This document shows, piece by piece, positions 43,817 through 52,630 of a DNA stretch of 64,000 nucleotides. This DNA comes from Schaedlerella arabinosiphila (GTDB lineage: Bacteria > Bacillota > Clostridia > Lachnospirales > Lachnospiraceae), in assembly GCF_003885045.1 (NCBI RefSeq), contig NZ_RHJS01000002.1:2232001-2296000 (forward strand). Direction: 5' to 3'. The notes beneath the pieces are model-generated. The model saw only the letters and a program-made list of their open reading frames with translations. It did not search any database and was not told the DNA's origin. The stretch's first letter is position 1; the number at the start of each line of letters is the position of its first letter. The translations under genes and the position numbers were made by a program.

Positions 43817-44715
43817 GAAAGCAGCCTCCCCACATGCAGCATCCCCCACCCCTGCGTATGTTCCGAGGGGACGCAGCTCTCCCGCAGCTTTAGTTTTACT
43901 TCCACGTTGGTCATATCCGGATATTTTGACAGCAGGCAGGCAATGGCCCCGGATACCACAGGGGTGGCCATGGAGGTTCCGCTCTTCACCGTATAGGGTT
44001 TCCGAAACCGGTGTCTGTAATCCACGCTGCAGCTTGTAATATAGGTTCCGGGCGCCACCAAATCCGGCTTCATGATGCAGTCCTCGGTGGGCCCCCTGCC
44101 GGAATAATCCCACTTTGCCCTGCTCTTCCCTCCCTGCCTGCCCGCAATGTCCACCGCCCCCACCGTGATCACCTTCCGGCTGCTCCCGGGCACTGCCACG
44201 GTTCCCGGATCAGGCCCGTAGTTTCCCGCCGATACCACCACGACCAGTCCTGCGTCCCACAGCTCCTCCACCCCTCTCAAGAGCCGTTTCTCCTCCCCCT
44301 TGTCAAGTCCCGGCTGGGTTCCCACGGAAATATTGACGATCCGGATATTGTGTTTCTTCCGCTCTGCCAGCACCCAGCGGATTCCCTCCATCACATACTC
44401 CACCATCCCGTTTCCCGAATCGTCCAGTACTTTTGCACACAGGATGGACGCCTCCGGCGCGATCCCGGCATAAACACCGTTTGACAGCTTTCCGTTCCCG
44501 GCCAGTATCCCCGCCACATGGGTCCCGTGCCCGCTGTCGTCATAGATCCGCTTCCGCCTGTTTACAAAATCCCCAAATCCCATGATACGTCCTGCAAGAT
44601 CCGGATGCACGGTCAGACCGGTATCGAGAACGGCAGCTCCGATCTTCCGGCCAAGGTATTTTCTGTCCAGAATATCTTCACACCAATATCCAACGGCATT
44701 TTTTACCCACTTCAT
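43804..44715 (-). CDS. Intracellular-type subtilisin-like serine protease (S8)
   Basis: A 303-residue peptidase with the full catalytic triad and oxyanion residue: Asp in GAAVLDTGLTVHPDL, His in DDSGHGTHVAGILAG, Asn in VVVSAGNYGPDPG and Ser in VKSGTSMATPVVSGA. There is no signal peptide and almost no propeptide, as in intracellular subtilisins of Bacillus (IspA). The start at 44715 follows AAGG; the frame extends to 44790 but without a better site. It may degrade proteins during sporulation. It stands alone between terminators. Confidence 0.88.
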   Translation of the reverse strand: MKWVKNAVGYWCEDILDRKYLGRKIGAAVLDTGLTVHPDLAGRIMGFGDFVNRRKRIYDDSGHGTHVAGILAGNGKLSNGVYAGIAPEASILCAKVLDDSGNGMVEYVMEGIRWVLAERKKHNIRIVNISVGTQPGLDKGEEKRLLRGVEELWDAGLVVVVSAGNYGPDPGTVAVPGSSRKVITVGAVDIAGRQGGKSRAKWDYSGRGPTEDCIMKPDLVAPGTYITSCSVDYRHRFRKPYTVKSGTSMATPVVSGAIACLLSKYPDMTNVEVKLKLRESCVPSEHTQGWGMLHVGRLLSAGC

Positions 44716-44775
44716 AAAAAAGACCTTTTTAACAGAATATTCACCTCTTCGTTCTTTTGTGAGTCCTGCGCAATA

Positions 44776-44804
44776 CAGAAAAACTGCCACCGGCAGCTTT
44801 TCTG
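44776..44804 (-). terminator. Terminator-like hairpin before the protease gene
   Basis: On the minus strand, CTGCC / GGCAG inner stem followed by five T, flanked by pairing AGAAAA / TTTTTCT. With the next hairpin it forms a double stop after the acyl-ligase operon. Confidence 0.65.
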
Positions 44805-44818
44805 CATACGATGATATG

Positions 44819-44844
44819 AAAAGGGAGCCGGCCGCGGCTCCCTG
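44819..44844 (-). terminator. Terminator of the ligase operon
   Basis: Stem GGGAGCC / GGCTCCC with a 6-base loop and a T-run of four on the minus strand, ten bases after the ligase stop. Confidence 0.8.
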
Positions 44845-44853
44845 TAAATCACT

Positions 44854-46392
44854 CTAAAATCTCTTAATCTTCTTCGTAGTATTTTTTTCAAACTCCACGT
44901 CACGCACTTTCAGCTTAAACACCCGCTTATAGAGCGGAGCCGTCTTATTATACTCATCAATGATCTTCTGAAGCTCTCCCTCCAGATCCTTGATCCGCTT
45001 CTTCGACGCATATTCCAGATCCGGGAAGATCTCCGCCTCGATCAGCCCTTCGCAGTCCCGCACAAGAACCTCCTGCACCAGGCGGTTTGCGCCTAACTTG
45101 TTCTCAATCTCCTCGGGGGATACGTTCTCCCCGTTCCGCGTAATGATCAGGTTCTTCTTGCGTCCGGTCAGGAACAGGAAACCATCCTCATCGATGTAAC
45201 CCAAGTCACCTGTTTTCAGCCATCCGTCCTCCAGGGTCTCGGCCGTCTCCTCTGGCATCTTATAGTACCCCTGCATCACGCTGGTACCTTTTACCCAGAT
45301 CTCCTCGTCTACGATCTTCGCCTCACAGTTTGGCATGCATTTTCCGATAGAACCGTCTTTTTTCTCACTGTTGCTGTTGGTGCTGATTACCGGCGCGCAC
45401 TCCGTCATGCCGTAGCCCTGTAAGATGGTAATGCCGTACTTCTTGAACAGGGCGATATAGTCCGGATTTAAGTAGGCGCCGCCGCTGCACACGGTATGAA
45501 ACTGCTTCCCGAATACCTTCGCCTTCACAAGCGGAGCCGGGATAAATGACGCTTCTTCCAGTTTTTTTGCAAGTGTCTCCACCATCAGGGGCACCATCAG
45601 AATCATATTCGGTTCAAAGAGCTTGATATTTTTGGCTACTCTTAAAAGCGAATCGTTGATGCAGATGATCGCGCCGATGGACGTCCCTTTGAGAATATCC
45701 ATACTCAGGCAGTAGGCGTGGTGGATGGGCAGCACGGTCATGATGACCATTCCCGGTTCATATCCCATATCCTGTGCGGTCGCATTTTCCGCCAGATTCC
45801 GGTGGGTCAGCATCACGCCCTTGCTCTTTCCGGTGGTTCCGGAGGTAAACATGATGGTCGCCAGATCCTCCGGCTTCGGCTCAAAATCTGTCCTCTCCGG
45901 CGCCTCTGCGGCCAGCTCCCACAGATGGAGGGCATTGGGAACAGAAGTCTCCCCTTCCATGGCGATGAGATGCGTAAGTCCGGGGCATTTCTCCGCCGCC
46001 ATCCGGGCAACATTTGCCTTGGTCTCGTCATACACCAGCGTCGTTACATCCGCCCGGTCAATCAATTCGCAGAGATCTTCCGCCGGAAGGTTTGCATCCA
46101 GCGGAACCGCCACGCTGCCGCTGTTCACAATGCCGTAGTAGGAAGTAATCCATGAATAGGAGGTTGCCCCTATCAGTGCGATATGCTTTCCCTGTTCCCC
46201 CAGTTCGGTGAGGGCTGCCGAAATATGTTCGCTGTCCCGGCGAAGCTGTGTATAGGTCTTCGCCTCCACCTTTGTCTTCTTTTTTCCGCCCTGATCAGCG
46301 TCCTTCACTTTATATCTGACGGCATCCTGGGTGCCGTATGCTTCCTCTGCTTTCACGAGCAGATCATAGAGTGTACTGCGCAATTCGTTCAT
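44854..46392 (-). CDS. AMP-dependent acyl-/aminoacyl-ligase
   Basis: A 512-residue adenylate-forming enzyme. It has the P-loop-like motif TIMFTSGTTGKSKGVMLTH, ILQGYGMTECAPVISTNS, the ATP-binding DGWLKTGDLGYIDEDGFLFLTGRKKNLIITRNGENVSPEEIE and the C-terminal catalytic lysine in NTTKKIKRF. It activates a carboxylic acid as an AMP ester and likely loads it onto the carrier protein encoded 40 bases upstream. It resembles long-chain fatty-acyl ligases more than amino-acid A domains, judged by overall motif pattern. It is the last gene of the five-gene operon. Confidence 0.9.
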   Translation of the reverse strand: MNELRSTLYDLLVKAEEAYGTQDAVRYKVKDADQGGKKKTKVEAKTYTQLRRDSEHISAALTELGEQGKHIALIGATSYSWITSYYGIVNSGSVAVPLDANLPAEDLCELIDRADVTTLVYDETKANVARMAAEKCPGLTHLIAMEGETSVPNALHLWELAAEAPERTDFEPKPEDLATIMFTSGTTGKSKGVMLTHRNLAENATAQDMGYEPGMVIMTVLPIHHAYCLSMDILKGTSIGAIICINDSLLRVAKNIKLFEPNMILMVPLMVETLAKKLEEASFIPAPLVKAKVFGKQFHTVCSGGAYLNPDYIALFKKYGITILQGYGMTECAPVISTNSNSEKKDGSIGKCMPNCEAKIVDEEIWVKGTSVMQGYYKMPEETAETLEDGWLKTGDLGYIDEDGFLFLTGRKKNLIITRNGENVSPEEIENKLGANRLVQEVLVRDCEGLIEAEIFPDLEYASKKRIKDLEGELQKIIDEYNKTAPLYKRVFKLKVRDVEFEKNTTKKIKRF

Positions 46393-46432
46393 ATGTTTTT
46401 CTCCTTTTCAAATAAGGAAATCCCACAGGTTC

Positions 46433-46657
46433 CTACGCCAGTTTTGAAAGATAATCCACTGCTTCCTGGACGGTACGGATATTGACTACTTCCTCCTGGT
46501 CGATCTCAACATCCATCTCATCTTCGATTTCACCGAGCATGCTCATAAAGTCGAAAGACGTAAAACCAAGGTCTTCGATAAAGCGTGACTCCGGCTTGAT
46601 ATCTTCCTTCTGAACCTCCACATAGTTTACGATGATCTCTGTCAACTGATCAAACAT
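46433..46657 (-). CDS. Acyl carrier protein (stand-alone)
   Basis: A 74-residue carrier protein: acidic, four-helix pattern, with the phosphopantetheine region IEDLGFTSFDFMSMLGEIED. The usual DSL is replaced by TSF, with the serine kept, as in some carriers of specialised pathways. The partner genes either side (ligase and condensation-like enzyme) suggest it is not the housekeeping ACP. Confidence 0.9.
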   Translation of the reverse strand: MFDQLTEIIVNYVEVQKEDIKPESRFIEDLGFTSFDFMSMLGEIEDEMDVEIDQEEVVNIRTVQEAVDYLSKLA

Positions 46658-46708
46658 GTTTCCCCACCCTTTCTTTTTTTGTATTGTGTTTTTTATGCTG
46701 CAGAATGA

Positions 46709-48112
46709 TTACACCAATTTGATGATATCGCCGATCTTCATGTTCGGTGTCTCGATTCCCTTGAACATGATCTTGCAGAAATAATAGTAAAAATATTCCA
46801 ACTGCTCCCTGGTATATGCTTTCGTCTGATGCTCAAAGCTGAAATCCAGTCCGTTGTCATCCGGCCTGTGCATCACCGTGAGATACAGCCCGTCCGCATA
46901 ATAACCGTTGCAGTATCTCTTCGTTTTATACTTGATACCGCCTAAGTCGGTCAGCCCCTTTTCCCTCAGCGTAGCCGGCTGATAGGTAAGCGACATGCTC
47001 TCATATCCCATGCCCAGCGGCGTTTTGTAAAATTCTTTTCTATATCCAAGATACTCTGTAGGATTGAAATTCACATAGCGGAACACTTCATTCTGTCTGT
47101 CCCGGATCTCATGGATTCCCTCCAAAAATGTCTGATCCTCCGAAATCACGGTTCGGAACGGGAAGCTGTGGATACGCGTACCGCCTGACTTTTTCTCCTG
47201 GAGCGTCGCTCTGCGGGCATAGGCAACCTGCAGGGACACGTCGTCGTTCTGGTTGATCTTCTGCAGGTAGGTACGGATTCCCATCACAAGCAGGCACTGC
47301 AGAGAAATGTGTTCCTGCTCGCAGAAAGACATCAGCCTTGTGGTCGGCTCCTCCTCCAGATGGAAGATATCGATTGCCGCCGCGAAGCTGTCCGATCCGG
47401 TAGGCGCTGCCCGAAGATTTGGATTCCCGGTTGCTGCCCTGGCGTCCTCAAGCCTCTGCGGACCGGTGATCCCGTTGTAAATCGGTTCCGATGCTTCGAT
47501 GAGCCTGCGGAAATATTCCCTGTCCCTGGCCTGCGCCTTGCTGCCGGCCTCATATGCCATATCCTTCTCAATCTGCGCGGTATAGGAGCGCATATCCGCC
47601 GGATACGGAACCCCTTCGAAATTCGCGTTGCAGTACAGCTCGATCACGTCTTTCATAAACCCGATCAGCGACTGGGCATCAAGAAATCTGTGATCCCCCA
47701 CCAGATACATCCCTTCATATCCGTCCGGAGTCTTGATGATGGTGACCTTATTCATCGGCTCGTCTTCCTTGTCAAAGGGAACCCGCGTCCACGCCGTCAT
47801 CTCAGCCTCCGCCTCTTCCATGGTCTTTCCGGTGAAATCCACGAACTCGATCTCCCGGTCTTCCTTGTCGGCAATGTACTGATACCATTCCTTCTCTTTC
47901 TTGTCAAAGACAAGCCGCGCACGCATGGACTCGCACCGCTCGTATGCCTTATAGATGGCTTTTCTCAGCTCGTCTATATTCAGTTCGAACTCGATGGTCA
48001 GGCTCGTGCCTACATTCAGGATCTCTTTTCCCGGGCAGTACTCGGAATAATAGTTGTGGAATTTCTGTGCTACCGTCAGTGGATACGTCTTATAACCTTT
48101 TCTTGTTTTCAT
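46709..48112 (-). CDS. Condensation-domain-like acyltransferase (stand-alone)
   Basis: A 467-residue protein with the two-lobed CoA-dependent acyltransferase/NRPS condensation fold. The usual HHxxxDG active site appears as YLVGDHRFLDAQSLIGF: the second His and the Asp are kept, the first His is Asp and the Gly is Ala. Later blocks (SLQCLLVMGIRTYLQ; SFPFRTVISE; DFSFEHQTKAYTREQLEYF) follow the family order. It probably joins the carrier-bound acyl group to an amine or alcohol. The start at 48112 is chosen because AAAGGA lies upstream; a TTG at 48139 has no ribosome binding site. Confidence 0.82.
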   Translation of the reverse strand: MKTRKGYKTYPLTVAQKFHNYYSEYCPGKEILNVGTSLTIEFELNIDELRKAIYKAYERCESMRARLVFDKKEKEWYQYIADKEDREIEFVDFTGKTMEEAEAEMTAWTRVPFDKEDEPMNKVTIIKTPDGYEGMYLVGDHRFLDAQSLIGFMKDVIELYCNANFEGVPYPADMRSYTAQIEKDMAYEAGSKAQARDREYFRRLIEASEPIYNGITGPQRLEDARAATGNPNLRAAPTGSDSFAAAIDIFHLEEEPTTRLMSFCEQEHISLQCLLVMGIRTYLQKINQNDDVSLQVAYARRATLQEKKSGGTRIHSFPFRTVISEDQTFLEGIHEIRDRQNEVFRYVNFNPTEYLGYRKEFYKTPLGMGYESMSLTYQPATLREKGLTDLGGIKYKTKRYCNGYYADGLYLTVMHRPDDNGLDFSFEHQTKAYTREQLEYFYYYFCKIMFKGIETPNMKIGDIIKLV

Positions 48113-48223
48113 TCTGTTTATTAATCCTTTCACGTTCAAAAACGTCCGTTCATTGGCTTCAAATACCGCTGCAATCTATATCCGCATCGTCTCTTTATAC
48201 AAATGCAGGTATGTCTCAGATTC

Positions 48224-49204
48224 TTACTGCATGATCTCTTCCATAAATTCGGTCAGTGCCTTTTCATAAGTCTCCATGTCTTTATAATAGCTCTCTGCAT
48301 GGGCCGCCCCTTCGATGATCACCTTACGCTTCGGAGATCTGCAGTGGTCATAGATCTCATGGCACATACTGCACGGTACGAAGGTATCCGCCGAACCATG
48401 GATAAAGAGGATCGGTACCTTTGCCTTTTCGACCTCGTATTTGGCGTTGCACTCGTCCATGCCGTAGCCCGCCAGCTTTTTGTTCAGCAGGTCGGCTCCC
48501 TGGATTGCCGGAAATGCCGGTAAATGGTACATGTGGTTCAGCACATAAGTGAACACCTCCTTGGGGGAGGTAAACCCGCAGTCAGATACAATCCCCTTCA
48601 CATTGGCCGGCAGTTCCAGGCCGCTGGTCATCAGCACCGTAGCGCCGCCCATGGAGGTGCCGTGAAGCATGATCTTCACATCCTCACCCAGCTCCTGTAT
48701 CATCCAGTTGATCCAGCCCAGGGCATCCTGCCGGTCCAGACATCCGAAGCCGATGTATTCCCCCTCGCTCTCACCGTGGGCCCTTGCGTCCGGCATCAGC
48801 ATGGCATAGCCGCGTTTCAGGAAATAATCCGCGATGGCTACGTGATTGCTGAGCCCTTCCCCGGTATAGCCGTGAAAACAGATCACAGCTTTCTTTACAT
48901 CGGAAATATTCCCGTGTTCCCCGTCTTCCACCGCCGGAAAGTATGTAGCGTGGAGCTTCAGCCCGTCGAAAGAGGTGATGGATACGTCTCTGTGGGTCTG
49001 CGCCAGTACATATTCCTTTCTCTTTTCCATAAGCGGATAATATTTTGCCCAGTCTGTACCCGACATCTTGATGGTCCTGTCGGTCTTCGCGTTTCCGCGC
49101 TTCATGGTCCTGTTATAAAAATATGCGGTTTCCCCGATTCCTGCCGCAGCCAGGATTCCCGCTGCAGCTACAATGTTTTTCAATGCTCCCAATGGTTTCA
49201 CCAT
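48224..49204 (-). CDS. Membrane-anchored alpha/beta hydrolase
   Basis: A 326-residue protein with an N-terminal hydrophobic segment (IVAAAGILAAAGIGETAYFY) and an alpha/beta hydrolase domain. Nucleophile serine in MLHGTSMGGATVLMTSG, acid in FIHGSADTFVPCSM, and histidine in EGAAHAESYY. HGYTGEGLSNHVAIADYF is the oxyanion region. It could release or modify the operon's product. It lies 84 bases before the condensation-like gene and 29 after the SCP2 gene. Confidence 0.88.
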   Translation of the reverse strand: MVKPLGALKNIVAAAGILAAAGIGETAYFYNRTMKRGNAKTDRTIKMSGTDWAKYYPLMEKRKEYVLAQTHRDVSITSFDGLKLHATYFPAVEDGEHGNISDVKKAVICFHGYTGEGLSNHVAIADYFLKRGYAMLMPDARAHGESEGEYIGFGCLDRQDALGWINWMIQELGEDVKIMLHGTSMGGATVLMTSGLELPANVKGIVSDCGFTSPKEVFTYVLNHMYHLPAFPAIQGADLLNKKLAGYGMDECNAKYEVEKAKVPILFIHGSADTFVPCSMCHEIYDHCRSPKRKVIIEGAAHAESYYKDMETYEKALTEFMEEIMQ

Positions 49205-49233
49205 CCTTTTTTTGCTGTTCCCATGTGTCTGTC

Positions 49234-49677
49234 TTATTTATTTTTCTTCGCTTCCTTCGCCGCTGCCTTCTTGACCGCCGTCTTTACTACGGTATTCACA
49301 ACCTTGTCGGCCGCTTTTTTTGCGATGCTCTTTTCCTGCGCCGCGCCTTTCTTCAGCTCTATGATCTCCTTCAACCGCAGCGCCTTCTCAATATTGCCCT
49401 CCACCCGCAGCTTCTGGTCTGTAAATGCCGCGATGGGGTCCATCTCTCCGTCTGCGATCTTGAGAAGCACCTCAGATGAACAGATAAACATGGCGTCTCT
49501 GTCATAATATTCATAGGGCTCTACATGGAGCACGCCGTCCTTTACCTCCACATAGAAAGCGCCGCCGGCTTCCTCGTCCTCAATGTTAAACTGAAACGCA
49601 AGATGCTCGTGTATATCACTCACATCCGCTCCCATAAATTTCCCCTTGATCTCATAAAATAAATCTGCGTAAGTCAT
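49234..49677 (-). CDS. SCP2 sterol/lipid-binding-domain protein
   Basis: A 147-residue protein. Residues 1-105 form an SCP2 (sterol carrier protein 2-like) lipid-binding domain: HLAFQFNIEDEEAGGAFYVE, CSSEVLLKIADGEMDPIAAFTDQKLRVEGNIEKALRL. Residues 110-147 are a Lys/Ala helix that may bind membrane. It is the first gene of the operon, with AAGGAGG before its start. It suggests that the pathway handles a hydrophobic compound. Confidence 0.88.
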   Translation of the reverse strand: MTYADLFYEIKGKFMGADVSDIHEHLAFQFNIEDEEAGGAFYVEVKDGVLHVEPYEYYDRDAMFICSSEVLLKIADGEMDPIAAFTDQKLRVEGNIEKALRLKEIIELKKGAAQEKSIAKKAADKVVNTVVKTAVKKAAAKEAKKNK

Positions 49678-49752
49678 CCTTTTCCTCCTTGATTTCCCAC
49701 TGTTGCTGCCAGATGGCTGTTCCTATGTCCCAGCCGTCTGCTAAAAATACAA

Positions 49753-49811
49753 TCGACCAACGGTCGAATTGATTTAAGTAAACCTTACCACATTCTTCGA
49801 CCGTTGGTCAA
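49753..49811. promoter_or_regulatory. Paired TetR-type operators and promoter of the acyl operon
   Basis: Two 15-base palindromes: TCGACCAACGGTCGA (49753-49767) and TCGACCGTTGGTCAA (49797-49811), centres 44 bases apart. Site 2 carries a minus-strand -35 TTGACC; a weak -10 TAAGGT (49782-49787) lies 18 bases on, between the sites. The palindrome resembles TetR-family operators. No TetR gene is in the window, so the regulator is elsewhere. Confidence 0.8.
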
Positions 49812-49870
49812 CTATATTTTTGTCCAATTTAAGGGGAATTTTTCCATGTTTTTTGTGGAATAATTTTCTT

Positions 49871-50328
49871 TTACCCGATCAGAATCCTCTTCCCTTCGAA
49901 TGCAAAGCCGTAGCAGCGGATTCGTTCTCCTGAGATCCCTTTTGCAGTCAGCACCGCAGCATATTGCTTTTCTTTGATCTGCGCCAGGGCGCTCTGAACC
50001 GTTTCCTCTAATGTAGTCTCTGAATCCGGGTCTTTCACTTTAAATTCAAACACATAAGCATCGCCTTTCCCATCTTTTGGCTCCATGATCACGTCATATC
50101 TGTCAAGCGTGTCCCCCAGTTCATACTGCTCCAGCGACATTTTTACCTCTTCTTCCGTAAAGCCAAAAGCTGTGCATTTTTTCCAAAACGCCTGGGACGG
50201 GTGATCAGGGTCACATCATCATTTTTCTCCCACCATTCCCGGATAAAATCCGTCTTATCGATGTAGAAGGACTTTGTTATTCTTATTTTTTCAAAACTCT
50301 GGCTTCCAATGGATATGTTTGCTTTCAT
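49871..50328 (-). pseudogene. Decayed AAA-ATPase-like / DUF1703 gene
   Basis: Three joined pieces of one gene. 50328-50200: N-terminus and Walker A ([23 protein letters not shown]). Next, one frame over, [20 protein letters not shown], a middle segment. Last, at about 50080-49871, the C-terminal nuclease-like part [20 protein letters not shown] then [18 protein letters not shown] (D...ExK). At least two internal deletions, one out of frame, removed most of the protein. It follows a RARQYGKT-type AAA gene, as the intact pair at 34653-37906 does. Confidence 0.8.
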
Positions 50329-50428
50329 TTATACGCACACTCCTCTGTTTTTCCATTTCTTTTCTGTTTTTGGCAGCTTCATCATGAAAAATCATCCATC
50401 CTGCTCACGTGCCATTCTAATGGAATAG

Positions 50429-52027
50429 TCATACCACAGCCTCAATCACTGTTTTATTCCCGATCACAAGTTCCTTTACACCGATCTGCTTCTTTTTATT
50501 AAAGCAAAAACTCAGCATATATCCCTTATTCTTATGATAGTCTTCCAGATATCCCGCAATCTGTTCTTCCCCCCGGTTGTGATACTCTTTTCCTCTCCAT
50601 ATTTTTATTTCTATAATGTATTGCTCTCCACGATAATCCACGATCACATCTGTGCGCCCCATGCTTCTCGTACGCGACTCAACATAATAATTCCCTGTTC
50701 CATTGATGATCGGACGCAGGTAAAGTAAAAACAGTTTTCTTCCGGATTCCTCAATGAACGTTTCCTCACTGTCCGCATATAGATCATGAAAATGCTCCAC
50801 AAACTTTTCCAGAATCAGCCGCATGTTCAGATACCCCCCAGCGATAAACTGATTCTTATCATAGAGTGATTCCTGATAAATACGATGATTCTGCAATTCT
50901 TCTGCAGATAAAAACCGGTTGTAAAGCCGCATTTCAAAAATACGGTTTGCTAACTCCACATTCCCGTCCCTGTTTTTTACAAATCCACACATAGAGGCGG
51001 CCGCAATGGCCTTGTGATCTGCATTATATGGAATGTCCTTGCCAACAAACAGCAAAGTATACAGCATATTTTCCAGCTCCGGGGAACTCTCAACTTTTCC
51101 GGTCAATGATTCAAATAATGTATTTCTTTCTACAAGCAGCCTTTGGATGGCAGAAAGCACCCCATCCCTGGTCCATGCTTCGCTTTTTCCTGCGAATTTG
51201 CCATTCTCCGCAGCGGTTTCGTCTGTCAGCTTACAAATCTTTGAAACAAGAAACGGATATCCGGATGTATAATCATAAATCAATTGCGCAATTGCAGATA
51301 CATCCATTCCTGTATGATAATCTGCCTCATACATTTCCAGCATCTGAACAATATTCTTCACTGATAAACTCATATCTACATCAAAATCAGATGCGATGTT
51401 CCATGGACTATTTGAAACATGCTCATTTTCCGGACGGATTTTATCTTTTAAATTTTTAATATCATACACCCCTGCGAGTATTACAGACCGGAACGCCGGT
51501 CTTGTATCCCTCTTTAAGTACATGTCCCTCAGACACCCCAGAAACGTAACAAACACCTGATAATCTCCCGCCTGATCCACCTCATCCACCATAAGTACAA
51601 CTGGCTTATTTGCCTTTCTGCACAGCCTGGTCAGCAGATTTGTCAGCACGCGGAAATTCACATCCTTCGGATCTCCTATGCTGCGTTGATACAATTCTTC
51701 CCTGATATCCTCCGGTACCCCTATAACCTCACCAAAATCAATCGTATCATAAAGCAGCCCAAGCAGACGAACGCAGAAAGAGCCTGCATCTGCAAAAACT
51801 TCTTCTTCGATTCCCTCAAAGCTGATCAAAAAAATCATGTATTCATTTTCAAATCTCCGCTTCAATGCGTTTAAGGTTGTCGTCTTCCCATACTGCCTGG
51901 CCCGGTTGATCGTAAAATAATCTCCATCCTCAATATACCCTTTCATTTCTTCGAGACGCTCTGATATGTCCGCCATATAATGCTTATCAGGCAAGCATAA
52001 GCCTGTAACATTGAATTTTTTCTTCAA
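50429..52027 (-). CDS. AAA-ATPase of the RARQYGKTT type with C-terminal nuclease-like domain
   Basis: A 532-residue relative of the protein at 36299-37906, colinear throughout. Walker A variant TINRARQYGKTTTLNALKRR, Walker B PVVLMVDEVDQA, SVILAGVYDIKNLKDK, C-terminal RTDVIVDYRGEQYIIEIKIWRG then QIAGYLEDYHKNKGYMLSF. Start is TTG at 52027, which matches the start of its relative and has GAGAGGG nine bases upstream; a longer open frame to 52171 is unsupported. Its pair partner downstream is decayed. Confidence 0.85.
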   Translation of the reverse strand: MKKKFNVTGLCLPDKHYMADISERLEEMKGYIEDGDYFTINRARQYGKTTTLNALKRRFENEYMIFLISFEGIEEEVFADAGSFCVRLLGLLYDTIDFGEVIGVPEDIREELYQRSIGDPKDVNFRVLTNLLTRLCRKANKPVVLMVDEVDQAGDYQVFVTFLGCLRDMYLKRDTRPAFRSVILAGVYDIKNLKDKIRPENEHVSNSPWNIASDFDVDMSLSVKNIVQMLEMYEADYHTGMDVSAIAQLIYDYTSGYPFLVSKICKLTDETAAENGKFAGKSEAWTRDGVLSAIQRLLVERNTLFESLTGKVESSPELENMLYTLLFVGKDIPYNADHKAIAAASMCGFVKNRDGNVELANRIFEMRLYNRFLSAEELQNHRIYQESLYDKNQFIAGGYLNMRLILEKFVEHFHDLYADSEETFIEESGRKLFLLYLRPIINGTGNYYVESRTRSMGRTDVIVDYRGEQYIIEIKIWRGKEYHNRGEEQIAGYLEDYHKNKGYMLSFCFNKKKQIGVKELVIGNKTVIEAVV

Positions 52028-52225
52028 ATTTTTACACCCTCTCCATACTTCATCTTTTATTGCCTGGAGCACTGTCAAACCGTTTCTATGAATACATCCT
52101 ATACTCCTCTGCGGCAGAAATCTTTCTCCCACCTTATCCCTACCATTCTCTATAAAACCATTATTGCACAAAAACAGCCGTTGTACCAGACTTTCTTTAT
52201 CTGAAACAACGGCAGTTCTGCAAAT

Positions 52226-52281
52226 GTTACTTTATTGGCCGGATGCCTTGCAGCAGGGTGCAAGGCACCGTGAACAGTAAC
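52226..52281. repeat. Palindromic repeat family P1, copy 3
   Basis: A 56-base unit starting GTTACTTTATTGGCCGG and ending GAACAGTAAC; inner stem GCCTTGCA / TGCAAGGC. It is almost identical to the copy at 10015, but with changed, still paired, stem bases. Confidence 0.8.
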
Positions 52282-52315
52282 CGTAAGCGCTTCCTTTCTA
52301 CTCCCGCCTAAAATA

Positions 52316-52630
52316 CTACAGGTTATTCCAAACCTCCCGTATATCCTCCATTTCCACCTGCTTCTCAATCTGGTTCACGATCTGTTCGCTGCTGACGCTG
52401 GCGATCTCGGCCTGGCTGGAATCCATCCAGACATAGCAGATAAAGCACAAGATCCCAAGCGTCAGCCGAAAGAGGAATGTGTCTCTGGGATAAGCGGATT
52501 CCTGGTCGTCATACAATTCATGATAAATACTTCCGTATCTGGGATGGACCGCAGGGATAAAATGGTTGTCATCGTACCGTTTTCTTGTCTGGCGCAGAAG
52601 CTCTCTGCGGCGTGCCTCGGGATCGTTCAT
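52316..52630 (-). CDS. Small single-pass membrane protein, 104 aa
   Basis: A 104-residue protein, not recognised. A charged N-terminus (NDPEARRRELLRQTRKRYDD), one transmembrane segment (FLFRLTLGILCFICYVWM) and a C-terminal helix likely outside (SSEQIVNQIEKQVEMEDIRE). AAAGGAAG precedes the ATG. The 253-base gap upstream to the his operon holds nothing I can recognise. Confidence 0.7.
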   Translation of the reverse strand: MNDPEARRRELLRQTRKRYDDNHFIPAVHPRYGSIYHELYDDQESAYPRDTFLFRLTLGILCFICYVWMDSSQAEIASVSSEQIVNQIEKQVEMEDIREVWNNL

